From contig JAJTWR010000090.1 of the NCBI GenBank assembly GCA_021613335.1, positions 1,753,501-1,817,500 of the forward strand: DNA of 64,000 bases. The letters are read 5' to 3'. The notes beneath the pieces were generated by a model. It did not search any database. It was not told the origin of the DNA and worked only from the letters and a program-made list of their open reading frames with translations. Origin of the DNA: Whitmania pigra (taxonomy: Eukaryota > Annelida > Clitellata > Hirudinida > Haemopidae). This document shows, piece by piece, positions 1 through 10,463 of this stretch (the stretch's first letter is position 1; each line of letters starts with the position of its first letter). A program made the position numbers and the translations under genes.

Positions 1-1288
1 AACATTGCCACGATTCTGATCAGTGCCGGGTTTAGGCATGGTCGGCCTGCTACTGCACAGGGGTTTTTCCAACCAGAAAGGATTTTGTTTGCATGTCGAT
101 AGGATAGAGGTTTGCTTGTAGGCAACGTTTCCTCTATTGTTAACAGCGTGCGCTAAAAATATAGCATTTGCTCGGCACACTTCCATGTCTGGAAACTTGA
201 ATTTTTTTTAACATATGTCGACCAAGAACAACGAAGTCTTTTTTACGAAGAATTTTTTACATCAAATGTACATCACGCTGTGAGTTTAATAATCACTGCG
301 CGGCATTTGGAAACTGCTCAGAGGAGTTTTGTTGTCAAGTGCGCGGCAGATCAGGTTGAAAAGAACGTTGCTAGTGGTCCTCCATCAACCATACTGCAGA
401 CTGGGGCCTCCGATTGGGTAAACCCTGTCCTACTCCTGACTTGAAATATTATAATTCTAAGTTCAAACATTTTTTCTGGCCAGATCCTCTTACCAAAGCG
501 CTAAATCGTTGAGGCTTAGCTTGAAACGGCCCCCTGCCTCCCAAATTACGTCCCTGGTCCGAGCCGTGCAATTGGTTAGTGTGTAGTATTGTGACACACC
601 CCTACCCTCACTTTGGTGGTGTCGCTATACTAAATTCGGGGCTGTGACTTTCTCAACAAGCTCTAACCGAATCACAACCGAATGCAAAATGCTAACAAAT
701 TCGTTTCATGCAAAAGCTAGAGGCCGGAGACGAAAAACAGTGTCAAGAATGTCTATGGGTTGCATTTTCAAATATAAACAACGCAAGAACAAAACACAAT
801 GTAACCAAACAGATTGTTTTTATTATCACTATTATCACTATATAATAACTTTTTTTGCATTCTTATTAGGACCTGTCGTAAAGTCCTTTTGGTTTTACCT
901 TTCCGTCATTTGCTATGCAACAAAAGTATGGATGGCCGAATAGGTTGATGCCAGAGTACATTTGATAATATCTTTTCAATAGAGAAAAAATCTAGTTTAG
1001 TTAGAGAAAAGATTTAGTGACAGTCTTTGTGACAGTCAGGAATTATTCAATTGTTGTTCCACAACCGAAAAAAAAGAAAACAAGGTCGGTTAATTTGTCA
1101 CATTGAAACAATGCATATTTTTAAATGTAGTCAGACATTTCCATTATTTTTATCGAAACTCGAGGGTTTTGATAATAAATTTAGTCAGTTTGACGCATGG
1201 AAATGAGTTCGTCCATGTCTATATAAGCAAATTAAACGTAATCCCAACTGGTTTGATTTGATCTTGTGCTTCAACTGAAGTTTGGAGT
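1..1288 (+). promoter_or_regulatory. 5' flank of MFS gene 1 (part of a duplicated block)
   Basis: This non-coding stretch is nearly the same as 4435-5698, the 5' flank of the next gene, with scattered substitutions and small indels. The match starts at base 1, so the duplicated block probably extends left of the window. Short open frames here (for example 644-943) are not conserved as proteins between the two copies. A TATA-like TATATAAG lies at 1220-1227, about 69 bp before the chosen start codon, and recurs at the same place in copy 2 (5628-5635). I recognise no transposon or RNA gene in it. Confidence 0.6.
1220..1227 (+). promoter_or_regulatory. TATA box of MFS gene 1
   Basis: TATATAAG is placed about 69 bp before the ATG at 1289, which would give a 5' UTR of about 40 nt if transcription starts some 30 bp downstream. 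The motif and its surroundings are kept in the duplicate at 5628-5635. Confidence 0.5.
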
Positions 1289-3620
1289 ATGTCAAAGGAA
1301 GTGATGAAACAGAAGAAGACCACTTTCCTCGGGTGTCGTATAAACCTAAAATTGATACCTTTAAAGTTGAATTACTTTATGCTTTTAGCAGGTTTGTTTT
1401 CAAGAACTTTTTATGTAAATCGTGAGATGTAAATAGATTAAAAATTAGTAATTTTGTTAGTGAAAAATGACAATATATGCTTTCCAGCTTATGCATCACT
1501 TTTGCCATACCTTCCAGTTTTCATGGGAGTTCTCAAATTAACCCCAACTGAGATGTCACTTATTCTTGGTTCAGCAACTGCTATTTCAGCACCTATTCGA
1601 TTAATTGTTGGATACATGGCTGATAGATTTCAAAAGAGAGAAACAATATTTGCGGTAACATCCATACTTACCTTAATATTTCATCTTTCGCTTTATTTCA
1701 TTCCGGTTAAAGAATCTGGATTTTCTGTTAACTACGATGAGAGCCCTCGAGGTCGATTATGTTCTAATTCTAGTCACCTCACTTTAGAAGCTTTTAATGA
1801 AACTTTATTTATACTCAACAACGTGTCAAAGGAATTCAGTAGAAGTGAAATTAAATGTTGCCTTGAAAATGTAAAAAACGGTTCAAAATGTTTTGAGATG
1901 TCATTCAACCACAGTGATAAAGAAGCAATATTCAATAACATCAGCACAGTCGAGCAATGGTTTTCTTCGTGGAATTTTAAAAACAATGATGAAACATTCT
2001 GTATCGATTTACAATTCTGTAACAGGACAATATACATTGCACTGGAAGAGTCCAGCAATCATAAAACATTTTGGAAATTTTTCGTACTTTATATGTTTGC
2101 ACAAGGAACGTGCTCCCCCTTAATGAATATCATGGACAGTCTCGTATATGCCTCCCTAATAAAATATGGAAATCCAGAAGACTACGGTAAAGTTTTTTCC
2201 TGGGGAACCATTGGCTACGGAATCTTTGCTTTTGTGTCTGGATTAATCCAGGATAGATTAATTAATCAAGGTTGGAAGGGCAAAGATACATATATATTTA
2301 CTTTTGTCAATTTTGTCATAGGAATGTTCTTGACTGCAATCATAATGCTGTTAGTCAAAATAACGAACGCAAGCAGTGGAGAAACAGGAAACAGGAACTT
2401 GAAAAACGATCACATGAACTCTCTGCAGTCTGAAGTAAAACTCTTTAAGGAAGAACCCACCGTCGATACTAAGATCTTCAAAAATAAGAAAGAATTGATG
2501 AGGATTCTATGTGGCTTTTATCTCTCTATTGTAATCATGACCGGATTGATTTCTGGCATATTGGCTGGATGCATTGAGGGATTCTTTTATTACTTCTTGG
2601 CGTCTCTCGACCCAGAAAATAAGACTGTCCTAGGCATCTGTCTTGCTGTTTCATGTGCCGGAGAGACTATTGTTATTTTCTTTTCTGGAAGAATTTTGTC
2701 AGTGTTGGGATCAAAACGATGTTTGTATCTCATATTTTTTGTGTTCCTGGTTCGATTCCTGGCTTCTTCTTACATCGAAAATCCGTGGTATGGATTATTT
2801 GTAGAGGCGTCAAATAGTATATGCTATGGACTGCTCTATCCGGTAATGACGTCGTGGGCCAGTTCGCTCGTGCCTAGCCAGCTACAGAGTACTGTCCAAT
2901 GCTATCTTGGAGCCATTTACTTTTCTCTGGGTGAGTATGGGTCTCATCTCATGTTAAATTCTTCTTAATTGACCATAAAAATGTCGTTTTTTATTGCTTG
3001 TTATTCCAGGAAGGGCAGTGGGTACTGGAACAGCAGGAAATTTGTACGACAAGTTTGGACCGAGAATTACGTTCCAAGTATTTGCAGCCATATCGGGTGG
3101 TTATTTGATTGTCCTCATCTTCACCTTCGAGGTACTGGATCGGATCAGACTAAAGATGATGAGAATAGAAGAAAATGGTGTCGAAAAAGTCGTTGCTAAA
3201 GCTGGCGGTGAGAATTGTCAAGTTACCACAAAATTAAGACAGTGATCTGCGATGATGGTTTTTGTGGTAATTAGGATAATATTAGTGCAGTATAGCAGGT
3301 TAGCCGAATGGGTTATAAGTTCCTGCACACTGCGGTAATGGCAACAGTCGTAATGTGTCGTATTTGAAACCCAGCCTGCACTGCCGCCAGCGCCCTTGGG
3401 AAGGAGCGCTATATAAATTGATACAAAAAGCGCCTCTGACGCTATGCATATGGCGCTATATAAATGAAGTTACAATTACAATTAATCATAAAAATGTTCT
3501 AATAATGACTGATCGGGATTGGGATTTAGTAAACTTGGATCTTATTTAATTTTTTTCTTTTTAGGCCAGGAAATAGGCACGATCACCGTGAAGGATAATA
3601 ATAAGACAACGCACATGTGA
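1289..3620 (+). CDS. MFS_1_like transporter (MFSD6-like), tandem copy 1
   Basis: Four exons: 1289-1391, 1488-2930, 3010-3207, 3565-3620; all junctions are GT-AG with phase 1 and join into 599 residues. It is a polytopic major facilitator protein. Exon 1 gives a cytoplasmic N-terminus and the start of TM1, which continues into exon 2 (PYLPVFMGVLKLTP). A motif-A-like GYMADRFQKRE sits at residues 76-86. A large hydrophilic loop (about 103-208) has several N-glycosylation sequons and paired cysteines, as in MFSD6-type proteins. Exon 3 finishes the last membrane segment and exon 4 encodes a short polar tail. The start follows an upstream TATA box and is conserved in copy 2. The substrate is unknown. 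Intron 3 carries a SINE (3295-3484) that copy 2 lacks. Confidence 0.85.
3295..3484 (+). mobile_element. tRNA-derived SINE in intron 3 of MFS gene 1
   Basis: About 190 bp closely matches 17609-17785. The head resembles a tRNA: box A-like TTAGCCGAATGGG near 3299 and a decayed box B (TATTTGAAACCC, where the other copy has TGTTCGAAACCC). The body contains CAGCGCCCTTGG and GGCGCTATATAAAT, and the 3' end is a short ACAATT repeat. No clear target-site duplication was found. Copy 2 of the host gene lacks it at the matching intron. Confidence 0.8.
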
Positions 3621-4041
3621 TATCACCACACCTATCACAAGTGATCCATGCTTAGTTAAGGAAGCCGAAAATATCTCCTAGCCTTCTCTCTTCTAAATTT
3701 CTTTGCAGAATTGATTAATGTTTCATCTCATAACAAGCATTTCGTAATCAATTTTATTGATTTCTTTTCGTGTTATTAGAGGAAGTTAATTTAATAATCG
3801 ATAAAGTTTGTAAAAAGCTAATTAGTATGAAATTGGTAAATACATTTTTAAAAGAATTGCATATCTTCTTGTGATACTTTTGCAACAACTTCAATAACTA
3901 TAATAATCTTCCTCCGATGGGGAGTCTCCATGTTGCGGTTTTTTCAAGAACTGGATTATAAATTAAATTATTATAAATTGAAATCGTATTCAGTATTATC
4001 AGCAAGTGGGAATATTATTTACCAATACACACGATTATGTT

Positions 4042-4184
4042 TTACTAAACAACCTCTTCAACCACTGGTTTGAGTGCAATAACCTAATTGTCATTAGTCA
4101 AATTATGAGAATTTACTAAACAACCTCTTCAACCACTGGTTTGAGTGCAATAACCTAATTGTCATTAGTCAAATTATGAGAATT
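4042..4184. repeat. 71-bp tandem duplication (two copies)
   Basis: The unit starting TTACTAAACAACCTCTTCAA at 4042 recurs from 4113 in near-perfect form; the second copy ends near 4184. Confidence 0.9.
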
Positions 4185-4300
4185 ATTAAATTTTATGAAA
4201 AACAACATATTTCTTTTTTTATATTTCAATTCTATTTCATCGTTCTGGTTCGATTAATTTCAAACAAGATAAAGAGTATCACGCCTCGGTTAAACAACTA

Positions 4301-4430
4301 ATAAATTAAATTAATCTACGTTAATAATAAATTAAATTAATCTACGTTAATAATAAATTAAATTAATCTACGTTAATAATAAATTAAATTAATCTACGTT
4401 AATAATAAATTAAATTAATCTACGTTAAAC
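4301..4430. repeat. 26-bp minisatellite, five copies
   Basis: The unit ATAAATTAAATTAATCTACG followed by TTAATA begins at 4301, 4327, 4353, 4379 and 4405 with no interruption. It abuts the start of the second duplicated MFS block at 4435, so it marks the visible duplication junction. Confidence 0.92.
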
Positions 4431-5627
4431 ATTAAACATTGCCATGATTCTGATCAGTGCCGAGTTTAGGCATGGTCGGCCTGCTACCGCAACTTAATGG
4501 TTTTTACAAACCAGAAAAGGATTTTGTTTGCATGTCGATAGGATAGAGGTTTGCTTGTGGGCAACGTTTCCTCTACTGTTAACAGCGTGCGCTAAAAATA
4601 TAGCATCTGCTCGGCACACTTCCATGTCTGGAAACTTGAATTTTTTTTAACATATGTCGACCAAGAACAACGAAGTCTTTTTTACGAAGAATTTTTTTAC
4701 ATCAAATGTGAGTTTAATAATCACTGCGCGGCATTTGGAAACTGCTCCGAGGAGTTTTGCTGTTAAGTGCGCGGCAGCGCAGATTAGAGAAAACGTTGCT
4801 AGTGGTCCTCTAACAGCCATACTGCAGACCGGGGCCTCCGATTGGGTAAACCCGGTCCTACTCCTGACTTGAAATAATTCCAAGTTTAAACATTTTTTTG
4901 GCCAGATCCTTTTACAAAAGCGCTAAATCGTTGAGGCTTAGCTTGAAACGGCCCCCTGCCTCCCAAATTACGTCCCTGGTCAAAGCCGTGCAATTGGTTA
5001 GTGTGTAGTATTGTGACACACCCCTACCCTCACTTTGGTGGTGTCGCTATACTAAATTCGGGGCTGTGACTTTCTCAACAAACTCTAACCGAATCAAAAC
5101 CGAATGCAAAATGCTAACAAATACGTTTCATGCAACAGCTAGAGGCCGCAGACGAAAAACAGTGTCAAGAATGTCTATGGCTTGCATTTTCAAATATAAA
5201 CAACGCAAGAACAAAACACAACGTAACCAAAGAGATTGTTTTTATCATCACTATTAAATATAATAACTTTTTTTTTGCATTCTTATTAGGACCTGTCGTA
5301 AAGTCCTTTTGGTTTTACCTTTCCGTCATTTGCTATGCAACAAAAGTATGGATGGCCGAATAGGTTGAGGCCAGAGTACATTTGATAATATCTTCTCAAT
5401 AGAGACAAAATTTAGTTTAGTTAGAGAAAAGATTTAGTGACAGTCAGGAATTATTCAATTGTTGTTCCACAACCGAGAAAAAATAAAACAAGGTCAGTTA
5501 ATTTGTCACATTGAAACAATGCATATTTTTAAATGTAGTCAGACATTTCCATTATTTTTATCGAAACTCGAGGGTTTTGATAATAAATTTAGTCAGTTTG
5601 ACGCATGGAAATGAGTTCGTCAATGTC

Positions 5628-5635
5628 TATATAAG
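5628..5635 (+). promoter_or_regulatory. TATA box of MFS gene 2
   Basis: TATATAAG, 71 bp before the ATG at 5699, in the same context as the box at 1220 of copy 1. Confidence 0.5.
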
Positions 5636-5698
5636 CAAATTAAACTTAATCCCAATTGGGATTTGATTTGATCTTGTGCTTCAACTGAAGTTTGGAGT

Positions 5699-8108
5699 AT
5701 GTCAGCGGACGAGATGGAACAGAAGAAGTCCAGTACCTTCGGATGTCGTATAAACCTAAAATTGATACCTTTAAAGTTGAATTACTTTATGCTTTTAGCA
5801 GGTTTGTTTTCAGGCACTTTTTATGTAAATCGTGAGATGTAAATAGATTAATAATTAGTAGTTTTGTTAGTGAAAAATGACAATCTATGCTTTCCAGCTT
5901 ATGCATCACTTTTGCCATACCTTCCAGTTTTCATGGGAGCTCTCAAATTAACCCCAACTGAGATGTCACTTATTCTTGGTTCAGCAACTGCTGTTTCAGC
6001 ACCTATTCGATTAGTTGTTGGATACATGGCTGATAGATTTCAAAAGAGAGAAACAATATTTGCGGTAACATCCATACTTACCTTAATATTTCATCTTTCT
6101 CTTTATTTCATTCCGGTTAAAGAATCTGGATTCTCTGTTAACTACGATGAGAGCCCTCGAGGTCGATTATGTTCTAATTCTAGTGGCCTCGCTTTAGAAG
6201 CTTTTAATGAAACTTTATTTATACTCAACAACGTCTCAAAGGAAATCAGTAGAAGTGAACTTAGATGTTGCCTTGAAGATGTAAAAAACGGTTCAAAATG
6301 TTTTGATATGTCATTCAACCACAGTGATAAAGAAGCAATATTCAATAACATCAGCACAGTCAAGCAATGGTTTTCTTCGTGGAATTTTAAAAACAATGAT
6401 GAAACATTCTGTATCGATTTACAATTCTGTAACAGGACAATATACATTGCACTGGAAGAGTCCAGCAATCATAAAACATTTTGGAAATTTTTCGTACTTT
6501 ATATGTTTGCACAAGGAACGTGCTCCCCCTTAATGAATATGTTGGACAGTCTCATATATGCCTCCCTAACAAAATATGGAAATCCGGCAGACTTTGGTAA
6601 AACTGGTTCCTGGGGAACCATTGGCTACGGAATCTTTGCCTTTGTGTCTGGATTAATCCAGGATTGGTTAAATAATCAAGGATGGAAGGGCAAAGATACA
6701 TATATATTTACGTTTGTCAATTTTGCAATTGGAATGTTCTTGACTGCAATCATGATGCTAATAGTCAACGTCTCTACTAAAATAACGAACTCAGACAGTA
6801 GAGAAAGAGGAAACAGCAACTTAGAAAACGATCACATGAACTCTCTGCAGTCTGAAGTAAAACTTTTTAAGGAAGAACCCAACGAAATTAAGATCTTCAA
6901 AAATAAGAAAGAATTGATGAGGATTCTATGTGGCTTTTATCTCTCTATTGTAATCATGACCGGATTGATTTCTGGAATATTGGCTGGATGCATTGAGGGA
7001 TTTTATTATTACTTCTTGGCGTCTCTCGACCCAGAAAATAAGACTGTCCTGGGCATCTGTCTGGGTGCCTCATGTGCCGGAGAGGCTATTGTTCTTTTCT
7101 TTTCTGGAAGGATTTTGTCAGTGTTGGGATCAAAACGATGTTTGTATCTCATATTTTTTGTGTTCCTGGTTCGATTCCTGGCTTCTTCTTACATCGAAAA
7201 TCCGTGGTATGGAATATTTGTAGAGGCGTCAAATAGTATATGCTATGGACTGCTCTACCCGGTAATGACGTCGTGGGCCAGTTCGCTCGTGCCTGCCCAG
7301 CTCCAGAGTACTGTCCAATGCTATCTTGGAGCCATTTACTTTTCTCTGGGTGAGTATAGGTTTCATCTCCCGATCATGACTATTTAAATTCAGTTTAAAA
7401 TTTGAACATTTATTTATTTTACGTTTTCTTTTTTAACTTTTTTAAATCGAATTTTTTGCTATTGATTTACTCAGTCTATTACATTAACTTAATACACAAA
7501 CAGATTTTGAACAACGTGGAATTTCTTAAATTTGAAATGTCAGCATGTATCCTATTTGAGGCCCAGTGGCAACTCCGCATTCAGTTTATCTGTAAATAAA
7601 TCTGCATACTATAGCTTTGTGATCTTTTTTGCAACAGAACAAGGATTGATCAATTATGTTAAATTTTTCTTAACTGACCACAAGAATGTCATTTGTTATT
7701 GCTTGTTATTCCAGGAAGGGCGGTGGGTACTGGAACAGCAGGAAATTTGTACGAACAGTTTGGACCGAGAATCATGTTCCGAATATTTGCAGCCATCTCG
7801 GGTGGTTATTTGATTATCCTCATCTTCACCTTCGAGGTACTGGATCGGATCAGACAGAAGAAGGTACACAAAGATGATGATAAAGCTTGCAGTAACGGTG
7901 AGAATTGTATGGTTGAAAGGATATATGGTCGGTGACTATGATGATGTTTTATTCATTAAATACTAGGCGCCTTCTAGGCCAATGAATTGTGAAGTGCAAA
8001 TGCAAATGTAACTAACGATATTCTGACTGTAAATGTGTTATTTTTCTAGGTACAAAGGTCAGCGTAGTAAAAGTTGAGACAGTCAACAAGACAACAACAC
8101 ATTTATGA
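5699..8108 (+). CDS. MFS_1_like transporter (MFSD6-like), tandem copy 2
   Basis: Four exons with the same borders and phases as copy 1: 5699-5801, 5898-7349, 7715-7897, 8050-8108, giving 598 residues. The main exon differs from copy 1 only by scattered substitutions and a small insertion (VNVST) near a central cytoplasmic loop. Motif A (GYMADRF) and the cysteine-rich glycosylated loop are intact. The last two exons, which encode the C-terminal tail, have diverged most. Intron 2 is 365 bp here against 79 bp in copy 1, so one copy gained or lost about 290 bp. Intron 3 has no SINE. An AATAAA lies near 8159. The ORF is intact, so it is probably functional; the substrate is not known. Confidence 0.85.
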
Positions 8109-8528
8109 CAATATTGTGTCCATTCATTTATTACATGATTATTAAACACAGTTTAACAAATAAAACATTTAAATCTTCGTCATTCTTAATAGGCTATCGT
8201 GATTCTTAATTGGTAATAGTAACAACTATTCTTCTGGGGCTTTTCTTATCTTTGTGCTATCGGTACCACCTTTGATTATTTACGATTTTTGCTCTTCAAT
8301 GTCTATTTCTTATTCCACTGAATAGCTGCCTATTGAATATGTCTCGGTTATATTGCTATGTAAGTCCAACGCTTTACTAAATATTTGCAATGTTATACTC
8401 AATCTCTTCTCAAGCTATAGAGAACTATTAAACAGAGAAAGAGCTTGTCCAATGAGATAAATTATTACATAGGGGAGACTAGAAAGTATAATTGGAATAA
8501 CTCCATGAGTGTAAATTTTAACTTTTGC

Positions 8529-8597
8529 TGAAAATGGTAATTTATAAGAAAAGTTTTATGAAAATGGTAATTTATAAGAAAAGTTTTATGAAAATCG
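8529..8597. repeat. 30-bp tandem repeat, two copies plus a partial third
   Basis: GAAAATGGTAATTTATAAGA starts at about 8530 and 8560, and a partial copy at 8590. Period is 30 bp. Confidence 0.85.
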
Positions 8598-9025
8598 TTT
8601 TATGAATCATATATGGTTTCTCGAAATAAATTCCAATTAAGTACTTTTCAGTACTTTTCAGTACTTAATGAAATAAAATTACAAATAAAATTTACTCATG
8701 TAACTTTAAGAAGTATGTTAAAAACTGCACTCAGGTAAAAGTAAACAGTACCGTGGATAATGGAATGTATGATATAATGCATCGAAGGGCAAAAAGGGAT
8801 TTAACGAAAAGCGCAGAACCGCCAATTCAACTTGGGCGTGAAAGGTTGTAAATATTTAAAACACATTTAAAATGTCAACTCTCTCCTCAGCTGCTACAAT
8901 CGAGTACTTGCTGACTTTCAACGTGATAAAGTCCTTAAAACAGTCTATCACTTACTCTAGTGCGCCGGCTGGTTGTTCATTGTCAGACCGGCGAGGGTGG
9001 ACATACAAATTTTCCGCTGTGTAGA

Positions 9026-9090
9026 ATTACTTAATTCATAATCAAAAATTACTTAATTCATAATCTAAAATTACTTAAATCATAATCTAA
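9026..9090. repeat. Short tandem repeat (AATTACTTAATTCATAATC-like)
   Basis: About three imperfect copies of a unit near 24 bp: AATTACTTAATTCATAATCA, then AAATTACTTAATTCATAATC, then AAATTACTTAAATCATAATC. Confidence 0.75.
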
Positions 9091-10463
9091 AAATTCACTA
9101 TAAAAGTAATTTAATTTTGTGAAACAAATCGCATAAAGGGTTAATTAGCTTTGTTTACATTACTTATTATGCTTTACGGCAGACAAGTAACAAATTAAAA
9201 GTAATTCCGAAAATTTTACTTCGATAAAAGTACTGAAAATTTTCTGTACTTCTTTACAAGTACAAAGTAAAACTTCGATTTTATTTAAGTAAATCAATGC
9301 GCGACTTTTTACCTCGATACCCAACAACATTGCACACGACAAACAATAGAAAGTTTCGATTTGAAAACGTAACAAGCAGATTGTAATTTACACTTCGAGC
9401 GAACCGCGCCAAGGAAAGAAGGCCTTAACTACTTAGCTACTGAGGATAGTTAAGTCGATTAGGTCCTTGTAATTAACTGCGATTAATCGGCTACCGACTC
9501 ACAGGCAACCGATACTTGACTCTCACTTCCTGGTGATTTCTAGTAACGTTTTCTTGTAACGTTCTGAACGGAACACGCCTTTGAATTGAGATTAGCGATT
9601 ATTTTAATAAGACGTAAGAAGGTTACAACCAATAAAATGAGGCCTAAGCTGTTCTTGACGTAATTCATAATTAACAGATCTATTAATTTATAATTATCCG
9701 GAATTGTAAGTTCAAAATTATCTCAAAACCAAAGAGAAACCCTTAATTGTTCAACTTCTTTACTAGACTATTAGACGAAAATATTTGGTTGCCAAACGTT
9801 GTTGCTGTTGTTGCTGTCAACGTCCATCAATACATTAAAAACGATTCGCGTGATCTATTTTCGGAGAAAGTCTGACCAATAAAATGCGCGAAAAGGCGAG
9901 TTTATGAATGTTGATCGTGAAGGTTGGCTGAGCAATGACTTGGCTTGGTAACATGCGCGCCGCGATGCGCACTTACATCGAGAGAGAATGTACATTTATT
10001 TATGCTAAAACATTCATTCATAATTTAGTTACAGATAATAAATTGACATCTTTAAAGGATATTGCATCCTGACTTAAGCTCTCTAGCATTGACGTCAATC
10101 ATTTCGCGCACTCTGACTACAGACGAAGGTCGTGCGAATAATACTTAAGCGTTTGGTAGATTATCTGTTACTGTTTTGAAACAACTAATTGATTTGTCCG
10201 AACTACTTAACTTTATGCTTTAACGTATTAAAATGAGAAAAATAACTGAAGCATCAGGTTATTAAGCAATATTTATTTTTATTTATATCCAGACAGACAG
10301 GCCATTCACTTTTCAATAACTTTTGAAATCGTGATGAAATGAGAACGTTAATTATCTAAGCAGACGAATTTGATTCTAATTCTTGAGGCGGCTGTTTTTT
10401 TGGTTGTTAATGACGAAGATGGAAATTAAGAGAAACTGAATTGGGTTTACTTTCAATCAATTC

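Larger units (their letters stand above)
3621..4434. other. Intergenic spacer between MFS copies 1 and 2, with two tandem arrays
   Basis: This is the 3' flank of MFS gene 1 followed by AT-rich DNA. It contains a 71-bp direct duplication and a 26-bp five-copy array, listed separately. The second duplicated block begins immediately after the 26-bp array, at 4435. No gene is seen. Confidence 0.6.
8109..10463. other. Intergenic region between MFS copies 2 and 3
   Basis: AT-rich DNA with no coding exon that I can support. It holds small tandem repeats at 8529-8597 and 9026-9090, AGTAC-rich stretches near 8641-8665 and 9225-9265, and a short GC-rich inverted repeat near 8961-8996 (CGCCGG...CCGGCG). 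The short open frame at 9160-9375 (-) overlaps AGTAC-rich repeat-like sequence and resembles no protein I know. Confidence 0.5.

Noticed and set aside
644..943. A 99-residue frame upstream of MFS copy 1, partly repeated upstream of copy 2
   Set aside because: In copy 2 the frame is broken into shorter frames by small indels, so the protein is not conserved although the DNA is.
4301..4430. CRISPR-like regular repeats
   Set aside because: The 26-bp units touch each other with no spacers, and the genome is eukaryotic. It is a minisatellite.
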